Under the pieces are notes generated by a model that was not told where the DNA came from, did not search any database, and saw nothing but the letters and a program-made list of their open reading frames with translations. The position numbers and the translations under genes are program-made. DNA of 64,000 nt, taken from assembly GCF_023544665.1 (NCBI RefSeq), contig NZ_JAMJFL010000029.1:1-64000 (forward strand), written 5' to 3'. Shown piece after piece: positions 8,529 to 17,012 of this stretch. Position 1 is the first letter of the stretch. Every line of letters starts with the position of its first letter. Origin of the DNA: Streptomyces sp. YS415. Lineage in GTDB: Bacteria; Actinomycetota; Actinomycetes; Streptomycetales; Streptomycetaceae.

Positions 8529-9814
8529 TCACCCTCGCCGTACGCCTGAAGAACCTCGCCTTCCTCCTCGTCGCCGTCCTCGCCCTCGGCTTCCTCGGCA
8601 TCCGCTATGCGGACCTCGGCAGGTACGTCGGTATCGCCGACCACTACACGGTCGAGGTCGAACTCCCGCGCACCGGAGGGTTGTTCACGCACTCCGACGT
8701 CACCTACCGGGGTGTTTCGGTGGGCCGGGTCGGCCGGATCGACCTCACCGCCGACGGGGTGGTCGCCCAGCTGCGCATCAAGAAGTCCGCGCCTCGCATC
8801 CCGGCCGACACGCGGGCCGTGGTCGCCGGGCTCTCCGCCGTCGGCGAGCAGTACATCGACCTGCGGCCCGAGAGCGCCGCCGGTCCTTACCTGGCTGACG
8901 GCAACCGGATCGAACAACGCGACACGGAGGTGCCCGCTCCCGTCACCGACGTCCTCACCAGCGTGAACGACCTCACCAGGTCCGTGCCGCTGGAGGATCT
9001 GCGCACGGTCGTCGACGAGTTCGGAAAGGCCTTCGAGGGGCACGGTGACGACCTTCAGGTGCTCCTGGACAACGGCAGCGCCTTCATCGAGGCTGCCGAC
9101 CGCAACCTGCCCGCCACCACCCGCCTGCTCACCGACGGCGAGACCGTACTGCGTACCCAGGCCGAGGAGGCGGAGGCCATCCGCGGCTTCGCCGACGGCG
9201 CCACGGAACTGGCACGCACCCTCAAGGGCTCCGACGCCGACCTGCGCCGGCTGCTGACCGTCACACCCGATGCCGCCACGCAGGTCAGCGGACTGCTGCG
9301 GGACCTGGACCCCAGCCTGGGCGTAGTTCTCGCCAATCTGCTCACCACCTCCGAGGTCGCCGTCACCCGGCAGCGCGGCATCGAGGAACTGCTCGTGACG
9401 TACCCGGCGGCCGTCTCGGCCGGCGCCACCGCCGTCGATGGAGGAACGATGAAACTCGGTCTGGCCGTCACCTTCTTCCAGCCCTTGCCCTGCACCGACG
9501 GCTACGGCGGGACCCGGTACCGCACCGGCCTGGACCTCGGTACCGCACCGGCCCTCAACACCGGCGCCTCCTGCACGGCCCCGGCCGCGAGCGGGGTCAA
9601 CGTACGAGGGTCCGCCCACGCGCCCCGGGGCGGCGCCGTACCCGACCCGGCCAGGCCCGGCTCCCTGCCCTCGGGCAATACGGGCAGCTCCGCTTCGACC
9701 CCGGCAGAGCCCTCCGCAGCCCTGCCCGGCGCGTTGGCCCTGCCGGACACGGGCGGCGCGCGGGTGGCCGGTCTGCCGGGGCTGCTCGGCGCGGACGCGG
9801 AGGCGGGCCGGTGA
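8525..9814 (+). CDS. mceF: MCE family protein (sixth of six, MceF-like)
   Basis: The last MCE subunit has 429 residues. It has a membrane helix (about 9-26), an MCE domain (about 40-115, GVSVGRVGRI, AVGEQYIDL), a helical domain, and a long Ala/Pro/Gly-rich tail with two cysteines before it (PLPCTDGYGG and ASCTAP). The ATG overlaps the mceE stop and the stop overlaps the next GTG. The set of six MCE genes is therefore complete and intact. Confidence 0.91.
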   Translation: MITLAVRLKNLAFLLVAVLALGFLGIRYADLGRYVGIADHYTVEVELPRTGGLFTHSDVTYRGVSVGRVGRIDLTADGVVAQLRIKKSAPRIPADTRAVVAGLSAVGEQYIDLRPESAAGPYLADGNRIEQRDTEVPAPVTDVLTSVNDLTRSVPLEDLRTVVDEFGKAFEGHGDDLQVLLDNGSAFIEAADRNLPATTRLLTDGETVLRTQAEEAEAIRGFADGATELARTLKGSDADLRRLLTVTPDAATQVSGLLRDLDPSLGVVLANLLTTSEVAVTRQRGIEELLVTYPAAVSAGATAVDGGTMKLGLAVTFFQPLPCTDGYGGTRYRTGLDLGTAPALNTGASCTAPAASGVNVRGSAHAPRGGAVPDPARPGSLPSGNTGSSASTPAEPSAALPGALALPDTGGARVAGLPGLLGADAEAGR

Positions 9815-10329
9815 AGCGGGCGCGTGCCCTCACGGGCGCCGGATTGGCACTGGCGCTGGCATTCTGCGGCGCCGGGGCGTGGACGTACGCCCAGGCGCGG
9901 GCTGACGACTCCCTCGCGTACGGCCGTGAACGCGACCATGCGCTGGCCGACGGACGCGAGCGGCTCGCCGTCCTCAACACCCTCGACGCCTCGTCGCGGG
10001 AGCGGGCGCGGGACGGCATCCAGGACTGGCGCGCCGCCTCGACCGGTCCGTTACGGGACGAACTGAGCAACACCGCTCCCAGGAAGGGTGCTTCGGCGCG
10101 GGGCACGGTCACGGAGGCCGCGCTGACCTCCCTGGACACCCGCGCGGGCACAGCCAAACTCGTCGCGACCGTGCGCGTCGAGGTCACGCCCGCCGGAGCG
10201 AAGACGCCGACCACGGACCGCAAGCGGCTGGAGGCGGTCCTGGCCCGCACGGGCGAGGGGGAGTGGAAGGTCAAGGCACTGAGCGCGATACCGCTCGCGC
10301 GGACGGCGGAGGAGGACGAGAGCCGATGA
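9811..10329 (+). CDS. Mce-associated membrane protein, type A (first copy)
   Basis: This 172-aa single-pass protein (helix about 8-25) has an extracytoplasmic domain. Proteins of this kind (Mas) sit downstream of mce genes in actinobacteria and are thought to stabilise or assist the importer. The segment with LAVLNTLDA, then DWRAASTGPLRDEL, recurs in the gene at 11126, so the two are paralogues. The C-terminal segment EGEWKVKALSAIP resembles the small NTF2-like beta fold of this family. It starts at a GTG overlapping the mceF stop. Confidence 0.8.
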   Translation: MKRARALTGAGLALALAFCGAGAWTYAQARADDSLAYGRERDHALADGRERLAVLNTLDASSRERARDGIQDWRAASTGPLRDELSNTAPRKGASARGTVTEAALTSLDTRAGTAKLVATVRVEVTPAGAKTPTTDRKRLEAVLARTGEGEWKVKALSAIPLARTAEEDESR

Positions 10330-11099
10330 CACGGCTGCTGCACCTCGGACGGTCCCGGCCCTCCGCCGGCCCGGGCGGCGGTACGTCCGGCGAACCGGAG
10401 GGGGACGGCGTGGGTCCCGGCCCCGGAGCCGACTCCGGCACGGGTAGAGGCACCGGAGGCACCGGCACAGACAGCGGCACCGACGCCAGCACGGAACCTG
10501 GAACCGATGAGCGGCCTGGTGCCGAGGCGGACGCCGAGTCCGGCCGGTCGGCCCCGCCCAAGGCACCGCCCCGGGCCCGTGGCGACGGCCGGCGCCTGCG
10601 TGTCCCAGCCAGGCGCCTCGTCACCGCGCTGGGCGCGACCCTGCTCGTCCTCGCCGGCTGTGGCTTCTTCTACGGCGCCCACCAGCTCAGGTCCGCCCCC
10701 TCGGCCGAGAACCGCGCGCTGACCGACGCCGAGGCGACCACCCGCGTCGCCGGAGACGTCGGCAACGGCCTCGCCCGCGTCTTCTCGTACACGCCGGACG
10801 GTCTGGAGGCCACGGAGCGCGCGGCGCGGTCCATCCTCGAGGGGCGGGCGGAACGCCAGTACACGCACCTCATGGGCCGGATCCGCGCGGACCTGGCCGA
10901 GCAGCGCGTCACCCTGAGCACCCAGGCCGTACGCACCGCGGTGATCGAACTCGACGGTGACAGCGCGCGGTTGCTGGTCTTCCTCGACCAGATCTCGTCC
11001 CGAGGCAAGGCAGGCACCACCTCCGCGGCGGCCCAGCTCACGGTCACCGCGCACTGGCAGGAGGACCAATGGCGGATCGTCGACATCAGGTCCCGCTGA
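10326..11099 (+). CDS. Mce-associated membrane protein, type B (first copy), with disordered N-terminus
   Basis: About 257 residues. The first 80 or so are a Gly/Thr/Asp/Glu-rich low-complexity cytoplasmic tail (for example TGGTGTDSGTD). A basic stretch, a membrane helix (about 98-117) and an outer domain of about 140 residues follow. The outer domain, including ARVFSYTPDGLEATERAA and RLLVFLDQ, matches the gene at 11699, so these are paralogues. The chosen ATG overlaps the previous stop (ATGA). An upstream in-frame start would add 21 residues that run through the previous gene. Confidence 0.8.
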   Translation: MTRLLHLGRSRPSAGPGGGTSGEPEGDGVGPGPGADSGTGRGTGGTGTDSGTDASTEPGTDERPGAEADAESGRSAPPKAPPRARGDGRRLRVPARRLVTALGATLLVLAGCGFFYGAHQLRSAPSAENRALTDAEATTRVAGDVGNGLARVFSYTPDGLEATERAARSILEGRAERQYTHLMGRIRADLAEQRVTLSTQAVRTAVIELDGDSARLLVFLDQISSRGKAGTTSAAAQLTVTAHWQEDQWRIVDIRSR

Positions 11100-11125
11100 G
11101 CGGGCGCGGGAAGAAGGGAACACAG

Positions 11126-11674
11126 ATGAAACGCGCGACCAGCGCATCGGCCCGGCTCGGGGCGCTGCCCGTCACGGCCCTGGCCGTCGCCCTCGCGCTG
11201 GTCGCGGGCGGCTTCGCCGGGTGGGCGGGCTGGAACTGGTACGACGCGGCTCACGACGACACCGTCGCGTACGCCGAGCAGCGCGACGCGGCCCTCGCCG
11301 CCGGTGAACAGGCCGTCCAGAACCTCAACACCCTCGACCATCGCAGCATCGGCCGGGGCCTGGACCTCTGGGAGTCCTCCACCACCGGTGAACTCCACGA
11401 ACAACTGGTCTCCGGGCGGGACGAGTTCGCCACGCAGGTGAGGACCGCCAAGACCGTGACCACGGCGAAGGTGCTCTCCGGCGCACTCACCGAACTCGAC
11501 GACCGGGCAGGCCGGGCCCGGGTGCTGGTCGCGCTGCGCGTGACGGTGAAGGCGCCCGGCGACGCGAGCACCGACAAGGACAGCCGCATGCTCGGCGAAC
11601 TGACCCGCACCGACGGCCACTGGAAGCTCAGCGCCCTGGGCCAGGCCCCGGTGGGCGGCACGCCGGCCGGCTGA
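11126..11674 (+). CDS. Mce-associated membrane protein, type A (second copy)
   Basis: A 182-aa single-pass membrane protein (helix about 14-36, rich in Gly/Trp at its outer end). The outer domain shares the order AYAEQRDAALAAGEQ, NLNTLD, SSTTGELHEQL and the closing HWKLSALGQAP with the gene at 9811. The ATG at 11126 is preceded by AAGAAGGG. The upstream in-frame start at 11069 would overlap the preceding gene and lacks such a site. The 26-base gap before it separates the second A-B pair from the first. Confidence 0.8.
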   Translation: MKRATSASARLGALPVTALAVALALVAGGFAGWAGWNWYDAAHDDTVAYAEQRDAALAAGEQAVQNLNTLDHRSIGRGLDLWESSTTGELHEQLVSGRDEFATQVRTAKTVTTAKVLSGALTELDDRAGRARVLVALRVTVKAPGDASTDKDSRMLGELTRTDGHWKLSALGQAPVGGTPAG

Positions 11675-11698
11675 CCGTCAGGAGAGGACGACACCACG

Positions 11699-12454
11699 AT
11701 GCCGACGACCCGCCACCATCTGAACAACGCACGCCGTCGCCAGGCCCGCGAGGCCCTCCGCGCCCCGGTCGCGACCGACGCCGCCCAGGGACGCGGGGAG
11801 CCGCGCGACCAGCCACCGCCCGCCCGCACCCGGCACACACCACGCGGCACAACGGCGATCATCCGGAACGCACCGTCCACGCCCGGCGAGGACACGGACC
11901 CACCGGGGAACAAGACCCCACGGCCACGCGCCCCCCGCCGCGCACTCGCGGCCCTTTGTCTGCTCACCCTCCTCCTCGGCGGCTTCGCCGGCTGGGCGCA
12001 CGCCCGCGCCGAAGCCCTCCGGGACGCCCCGGCCGCCCGCAACACCGCTCTCTCCGACACCGCCCGCACCAGTGAGATCAAGGGCCAGTCCACCAAGGCC
12101 GTTGCCGCGCTCTTCTCGTACGACCACGCCGACCCCGACGCCCTCGACGAGGCCGCGAAGCAATGGCTGACGGGACGCGCCCTCGCCCAGCACCGGAAGC
12201 TGTTCGGCGACATCCGCACGCAGGCCGACCAGCAGAAGGCGGTGATCACCACCACGGTTACCGACAGCGCGGTCGAGCGCATCGACGGCGACCGGGCGCG
12301 CGTCCTGGTCTACGCCGACCAGAGCAGCGTCAGCACCGCGGGCGACAAGAAGGCCGAGGACGACGGCACCTACGCCGGGGCGATGCTCGCCGTCGACGTT
12401 CAGCGACGTGACGGTCGTTGGCTCGTCTCGGGCATCGACACCTTCGGCCGCTGA
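11699..12454 (+). CDS. Mce-associated membrane protein, type B (second copy)
   Basis: A 251-aa protein with an arginine- and proline-rich cytoplasmic N-terminus of about 80 residues, a membrane helix (about 82-101) and an outer domain related to the gene at 10326 (AALFSYDHADPDALDEAA, RVLVYADQSS). The ribosome site AGGAGAGGA lies 12 bases upstream of the ATG. With its three predecessors it completes an A-B-A-B arrangement that looks like a tandem duplication of a two-gene unit. Confidence 0.8.
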   Translation: MPTTRHHLNNARRRQAREALRAPVATDAAQGRGEPRDQPPPARTRHTPRGTTAIIRNAPSTPGEDTDPPGNKTPRPRAPRRALAALCLLTLLLGGFAGWAHARAEALRDAPAARNTALSDTARTSEIKGQSTKAVAALFSYDHADPDALDEAAKQWLTGRALAQHRKLFGDIRTQADQQKAVITTTVTDSAVERIDGDRARVLVYADQSSVSTAGDKKAEDDGTYAGAMLAVDVQRRDGRWLVSGIDTFGR

Positions 12455-12490
12455 ACCCGTACGCGCCTCATCACCAGGGAGTGACCGACC

Positions 12491-13717
12491 ATGCCCGAAC
12501 AGCGCGCCCGACGCGTACCCGCCCGGACCCGGCAGGGTCTGCGGACCACCGCCATCGCCGTGACCGCGGTGGCGGCGCTCACCGCCTCCCAGGCCCCCGG
12601 ACCCCCGCGGGAGGAGCGCGCCCGTCCGGCCGCCGCCGACGACCACCCCGCTCCCACCGCGGGCCTCCCGTACACCGAGCTCGCCCCGCCCGACGACGGT
12701 TCGTACCACACCGAATTACCGCCGCTGGTCGCCCGGGACGTCCCGCCGCGCCCCGCGCACGCCGCCCAGGCGCGTGCCCAGGCCGGCATCCCGGGCACCG
12801 TGCTGCGCGCCTATCGCGCGGCGGAGAGGTCCGTCGGCCGGACGGATCCCGGTTGCAAGCTGCCTTGGGAACTGCTCGCGGCCATCGGCAAGGTGGAGTC
12901 CGGGCAGGCGCGCGGCGGCGCGGTCGACCGGCACGGCACCACGCTCGGCCGGATCACCGGTCCGGCACTCGACGGCAGGAACTTCGCCCTGATCCTGGAC
13001 AGCGACGGCGGCGTCCACGACGGCGACACGGTGTACGACCGCGCGGTGGGGCCGATGCAGTTCCTGCCGTCCACCTGGGCCCGCTGGGGCGCGGACGGCA
13101 ACGGTGACGGCCGCAGGGATCCCAACAACATCTTCGACGCGGCCCTCGCCGCAGGGCACTACCTGTGCGCCGGGGACCGCGACCTGAGCCGGACCTCCGA
13201 CCTGGACCGGGCGGTCCTCAGCTACAACCACTCACGCGCCTATCTCAACCTGGTCCGCCACTGGCTGGACTTCTACCGCACAGGCGTGCATCCCCTGCCC
13301 GACGGCAAGGGCGTCGTTCCGAAGTCGCCAGGAGCCGGCGGCGACACTCCGGCGACGGAGCCGGTCGACAAGGACCCCGGTGGAGGCGACGGCAAGGGCG
13401 ATGACGCCGTGATCATCGGCCCCGAAACACCCGCCCCGTCCCCCTCTCCCACACGCCCGGCACCGCCCGCGCCATCACCCCAGCCGTCCCCGTCCACGAC
13501 GGAACCGGCCCCCGCCCCCTCACCGACCCTGGACCCCTCGCCCTCACCGACTCCCACCGACCCGTCCACACCGACCCCCGACCCGTCCACACCGTCCCCA
13601 GATCCCTCCACGCCGCAGAACTGCCCCTCAGCCTCGGCGAGTCCCTCTCCCGACCCTGGCGCGTCGCCCACCCCCGATCCGGTCGCTCCCGGGGACGAAC
13701 CGACCTGCCCGGCCTGA
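12491..13717 (+). CDS. secreted lytic murein transglycosylase (SLT-like)
   Basis: A 408-aa exported enzyme expected to cleave peptidoglycan glycan strands. A basic N-terminus and hydrophobic stretch (about 18-35) serve as signal or anchor. The transglycosylase domain (about 95-265) has the catalytic glutamate near residue 136 in IGKVESGQ, then GPMQFLPSTW and LSYNHS, the family landmarks. A Pro/Ser/Thr repeat tail of about 120 residues (TPTDPSTPTPDPST) follows and probably spans the wall. It is the last gene of the mce operon, 36 bases after the type B protein, with GGGAGTGACC as ribosome site. Local wall opening to let the Mce tunnel through is an inference. Confidence 0.88.
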   Translation: MPEQRARRVPARTRQGLRTTAIAVTAVAALTASQAPGPPREERARPAAADDHPAPTAGLPYTELAPPDDGSYHTELPPLVARDVPPRPAHAAQARAQAGIPGTVLRAYRAAERSVGRTDPGCKLPWELLAAIGKVESGQARGGAVDRHGTTLGRITGPALDGRNFALILDSDGGVHDGDTVYDRAVGPMQFLPSTWARWGADGNGDGRRDPNNIFDAALAAGHYLCAGDRDLSRTSDLDRAVLSYNHSRAYLNLVRHWLDFYRTGVHPLPDGKGVVPKSPGAGGDTPATEPVDKDPGGGDGKGDDAVIIGPETPAPSPSPTRPAPPAPSPQPSPSTTEPAPAPSPTLDPSPSPTPTDPSTPTPDPSTPSPDPSTPQNCPSASASPSPDPGASPTPDPVAPGDEPTCPA

Positions 13718-13985
13718 ACCAGCCCGTCTCAACCCCGCCCCGGCCTCCGGAATCGCCCTGCGAAAGGTTTTCGGGTCGAAGGCATGCCGATGTACAGGGA
13801 ATGACCCCTCTGACCTGCATGAATCCGGCGGGGAGCCGTCAGCTGACCTGACCTTCAACGTCCGGCGTCGAATGGTGCGTCGTACTTGATCACTCGGTCC
13901 GGTAACTGCCGTACGCGGAAGCGGCCTTCGTCTGAACATGTGCTCTGACCAAGGAACACACACGTCTAGCACGAAGGCCGTGAGG

Positions 13986-14216
13986 ATGAGCCTGCTGCAT
14001 CACGAAGCCCGGCGAGAGCCTTTGGCGCAACTGGCATGCATCCGGGGCGAGTTCTGATCCAGCCTGACCGCTCGTTCGGACGCGTTGTTCGAGCTGGCTG
14101 ATGCTGTCCTGTGCGGCGCCGGACCGGTGAGGTCGCTGACCGAGCTGTCGTTGGTGGGTGAAAACCGCCGGGGCCATGGTGGGCTCTACGCCGCGGTGGC
14201 CGGCCGTACCGAATGC
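13986..14216 (+). pseudogene. 5' fragment of an NF041680/IS701-like transposase
   Basis: The frame from ATG 13986 reads MSLLHHEARREPLAQL, then ALFELADAVLCGAGPVRSL and LVGENRRGHGGLYAA, the N-terminus common in a Streptomyces transposase group. An in-frame TGA at 14055-14057 interrupts it. Similarity stops near 14216, where the antisense regulator fragment begins. About 75 codons of an element normally several times longer remain, so it cannot be active. Confidence 0.7.
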
Positions 14217-14245
14217 GCGGGACAGCACCTGAAGGCCACCAGCGG

Positions 14246-14690
14246 CTACGGAAGGGCGCCGGCGCGGGCGGCGAGGGCACGGAGTTCGGGTGTGGTGCGG
14301 CCGGACATCAGGAGTCCGGAGATGAGGGACCTCACCGCGGGGCGGGAGTGCGTTTCCTGGGGCGCTTGGTGCTCGGCCGCCAGAAGGGAGCGCACGGATT
14401 CGTCCCGACGTCCGCGTTGGGCCAAGGCAGCTGCTACGTCGGTGTAGTAGCGCGCCCGGGGTTCCACGCTGGGCAGGCTCTGCGGCGGCAGTGCACGGGC
14501 GGCGGCCAGGGCTGCGGAGGGGTCGCCGATGGAGAACTCGGCGGAGACGCGGTGGAGCTGAACGGTGGCCGGGCTGAAGCCGCCGCCGTGATCACCCAGC
14601 GCAGTTGTGCCGCCGAGGTCTGCGGCGATGGCGGCGGCCTCGTCTGTCAGCTCCCGCATCCCCTCCCGGTTGGGCCTCAAGCTCCGCATT
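14246..14690 (-). pseudogene. 3' fragment of an XRE/TPR-type regulator (copy 1)
   Basis: About 147 C-terminal residues of the Streptomyces regulators that combine an XRE helix-turn-helix with tetratricopeptide-like helices. The pieces VRELTDEA-like (here MRELTDEAAAIAADL), LHRVSAEFSIGDPSAAL, ARYYTDVAAALAQ and the closing LRALAARAG are typical. The DNA-binding N-terminus is missing, cut at about 14690 where an aminotransferase fragment begins on the other strand. A 197-base part (14360-14556) recurs at 27556-27752. Confidence 0.7.
14360..14556. repeat. dispersed repeat copy 1 (XRE/TPR fragment)
   Basis: This 197-base stretch aligns without gaps to 27556-27752 in the same orientation. My hand count finds about 16 mismatches. 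Both copies encode the same part of the truncated regulator on the minus strand. Confidence 0.85.
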
Positions 14691-14692
14691 CA

Positions 14693-15183
14693 CCCTGGCC
14701 GCCGCACTGGCACACGCCCAACTTCCCCGCCTGAAGGGCTATCTGGCCGAACGAGAGACTGCCGCCGCCCGGATGCCGAAGGCTTTGCGCGGAGTGCCGG
14801 GCATCGACGTACCGCACCCGCCGTCCCATGCCGGTCCTGCCTGGTACGCGCTGCCTCTGCGCTACCGCCCGGACCAACTCGCCGGCCTGCCCGTCGAACG
14901 GTTCCTCGAAGCCGTCCACGCCGAAGGCGCCGGCGAGGTCGACCTTCCCGGCTCGACCCGCGCTCTCGGCGATCACCCGCTGTTCCACACCCCAGGTGCA
15001 CTCCTGCCCGGCTACGCTGACCACCAAGGCCTCGCCGCCGACAGTTTCCCCACCGCACAGCGCGTGCACGGCAGCACGGTGAAACTTCCGGTGTGGCACC
15101 GCGACCAGGACCTCCGACTCGCCGAGGCGTACACCGCGGCCATCATCAAGGTCGCCGAACACCACAAGGACCTCGTGAAGTGA
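14693..15183 (+). pseudogene. 3' fragment of a DegT/DnrJ/EryC1/StrS aminotransferase
   Basis: About 160 C-terminal residues of a PLP-dependent sugar aminotransferase-type protein, from ALAHAQLPRLKGYLAERE to the stop, including YALPLRYRPDQLAGLPVERF. The PLP-lysine half is absent. The join to the upstream regulator fragment near 14690 is abrupt. The stop overlaps the GTG of the NUDIX gene, so the original operon order of aminotransferase and NUDIX has survived at this end. Confidence 0.75.
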
Positions 15184-15641
15184 ACGCACCCGTCGACGCC
15201 GCCCTCCTGGACGACCTCATCCACGCCGCCGACGCCGACGGCATCGCTAAGCACGTCGTCGGCGCCGTCATCCCCAACGCGGAAGGCAAGGTATTGCTGC
15301 TGCACCGCGCCGCCGACGACTACCTCGGCGGCCTGTGGGAGCTCCCCTCCGGCGGCGTCGACGCGGGCGAGACCCTGACCGAAGCTCTCCACCGGGAAGT
15401 CGCCGAGGAGACCGGCCTCACGGTCACCGCGATCGAGACTTACCTCGGGTACTTCGACTACCTCTCCAGAAGCGGCAAGAAGACCCGACAGTTCAACTTC
15501 ACCGCCCACATCACCCACGAGAGGGATACGGTCAAGCTCACTGAACACAATGCACACCTGTGGGCCGACCGTACGGAACAGCAGCAAGTCTCCAGCGCCG
15601 TACGGAACGTGCTGGCAGCCTGGCGAGAGGAAGCTGTGTGA
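15180..15641 (+). CDS. NUDIX hydrolase
   Basis: A 153-aa enzyme with a perfect NUDIX box, G-x5-E-x7-REVAEETGL, in GGVDAGE...REVAEETGL at about residues 59-81. This box binds the metal that hydrolyses nucleoside diphosphate-linked substrates. The substrate cannot be told. The GTG at 15180 overlaps the stop of the aminotransferase fragment (GTGA). The frame is open further upstream but has no family similarity there. The gene is full length and looks intact even though its upstream partner is truncated. Confidence 0.9.
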   Translation: MNAPVDAALLDDLIHAADADGIAKHVVGAVIPNAEGKVLLLHRAADDYLGGLWELPSGGVDAGETLTEALHREVAEETGLTVTAIETYLGYFDYLSRSGKKTRQFNFTAHITHERDTVKLTEHNAHLWADRTEQQQVSSAVRNVLAAWREEAV

Positions 15642-15927
15642 GGAATACGGCTGCCCGCGACGAGGCGTCGGGGCGCGTGCCCGCGGGCGAGAAGGTGCAG
15701 ACTGTGTTCGATTCCGCGGCCGTGACATACACATGGGAGCTGCGCCGGGTCCGCTGGTCCACCGCCGTCGACGGGGGGACCGTGACGGAGGGGACGTTCT
15801 CCGAGGGCAGTCGGCAGTCGGCAGCAGGCGTTGAGCGGTACCCTCCGACGCCGCACGCCTCACGGTGACGGCCGAGCGTACGGACACGGCGTCCTGCACG
15901 GCCGACCTCAGCTGGGGCGGCTTCTGA
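15638..15927 (+). pseudogene. frameshifted fragment of an unidentified protein
   Basis: From a GTG at 15638 one frame reads plausibly as protein (AGEKVQTVFDSAAVTYTWEL) until about 15830. The continuation then lies in another frame (RLTVTAERTDTASCTADLSW) up to the TGA at 15925. A single-base indel near 15830 would join them. The family is not recognised. It lies between the NUDIX gene and the convergent DUF6745 gene. Confidence 0.35.
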
Positions 15928-15936
15928 GGGGCGACC

Positions 15937-16971
15937 TCAGGTTTCCCTCAGCGGCGCGTACGACTCTGTCCCGATCCCGAAGGTCCAGGCGACACCCTCC
16001 TTCGCGGTCCGGGTCGACGGGGGCACCCTGAGCCAGTAGGTGCGCCGGGTCCCGTCGGGCTCTGGTGTCGAGTTGAGGACCTCGACCATGACGACCGGCT
16101 CGTCCGCGGGCAGGTCGATCCGCCACAGGGTGCCCGTCTCGTCCTGGTGGAGGTGACGGGCGCCGGAGTCGGTGAGGTAGCGGTCGTAGCCGTAGTACTC
16201 CAGCATCACGCGCCGCAGTTCCGCGTTCTCCTCCTCGCGGATTCGGCTCGGGGTCAGCGAGCGCAGTTCGGCGAGGAAGTCGGCCGGCACCGGCATGCCG
16301 CGCCAGGCGTGCAGGGCGAAGCCGTCGGGGTAGGCGAGGGCGGGGCCGTCGCCGTTGTCGAGTCGGCCGGCCTCGTCGCGGTGGAGTTCCACGGGGCGTT
16401 CCGAGACCACCGCGACACGGGCGAACGGCCACCACCAGCCCGCGCTGGCGCACACCTCGGTCAGTGCGCCGAGCGGGCCGTCGTCGGCGGGGAACGCGGC
16501 CAGCCAGGGTGCGTCGTGCTGGCCGCACACCGCGTCCAGGAGCAGCACCCGCACCTCGGCGGCCTCCTTGCCGGTGTCCCGTCCGACTAGGTCCTGGAGC
16601 ACTCCGGCTCTGATCCGGTCCACCAGGGCCTGGGTGGACTCCCACAGCCGTCCGCCGGTGGCCGCCCAGTGCGCGGACCAGCCCTCGGCCCCCAACTCGT
16701 CGTGCAGGCGGCGGCGTTCCCGTGCCCAGGGGGCGCTGCGGACTTCCTCGCGGACGCTGGGGCCGCGGTTGGTGAGCTGCCGGATCAGGGTGACGGCCGC
16801 GCGCGGAGAGTCCGCCCACAGCACGGTCTCCGGCTCGGCCAGTCCGGCGTGCTGGTAGGCGCGCCGTACGGCCTGTTCGGCGCGGGCCCGGTCGGCGGGG
16901 ACGGTGGCCGTGGCGCGGGCGCGCCAGGCGCCCAGCCCGTCGGTGCCGCCGTCGGTCTCGATGGTCGTCAT
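15937..16971 (-). CDS. DUF6745 domain-containing protein
   Basis: A 344-aa soluble protein of the DUF6745 type. I recognise the C-terminal signature YWLRVPPSTRTAKEGVAWTF and the middle segment DNGDGPALAYPDGFALHAWR. No signal peptide or membrane helix is seen and the biochemical role is unknown. The start is taken at the ATG whose ribosome site GGAGGGG lies just upstream. Ten further in-frame codons exist before it. It follows a small gene by 41 bases on the same strand and shares a divergent, DNA-damage-like promoter region with the STM4015-4011 operon. Confidence 0.82.
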   Translation of the reverse strand: MTTIETDGGTDGLGAWRARATATVPADRARAEQAVRRAYQHAGLAEPETVLWADSPRAAVTLIRQLTNRGPSVREEVRSAPWARERRRLHDELGAEGWSAHWAATGGRLWESTQALVDRIRAGVLQDLVGRDTGKEAAEVRVLLLDAVCGQHDAPWLAAFPADDGPLGALTEVCASAGWWWPFARVAVVSERPVELHRDEAGRLDNGDGPALAYPDGFALHAWRGMPVPADFLAELRSLTPSRIREEENAELRRVMLEYYGYDRYLTDSGARHLHQDETGTLWRIDLPADEPVVMVEVLNSTPEPDGTRRTYWLRVPPSTRTAKEGVAWTFGIGTESYAPLRET

Positions 16972-17012
16972 CTGCCCCTCCATGAGGTTGCGCTGTTCCA
17001 CGTCAGTCGGCG

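Noticed and set aside
9597..11147. 516-codon minus-strand frame
   Set aside because: Lies antisense to mceF and Mas genes with typical shadow composition.
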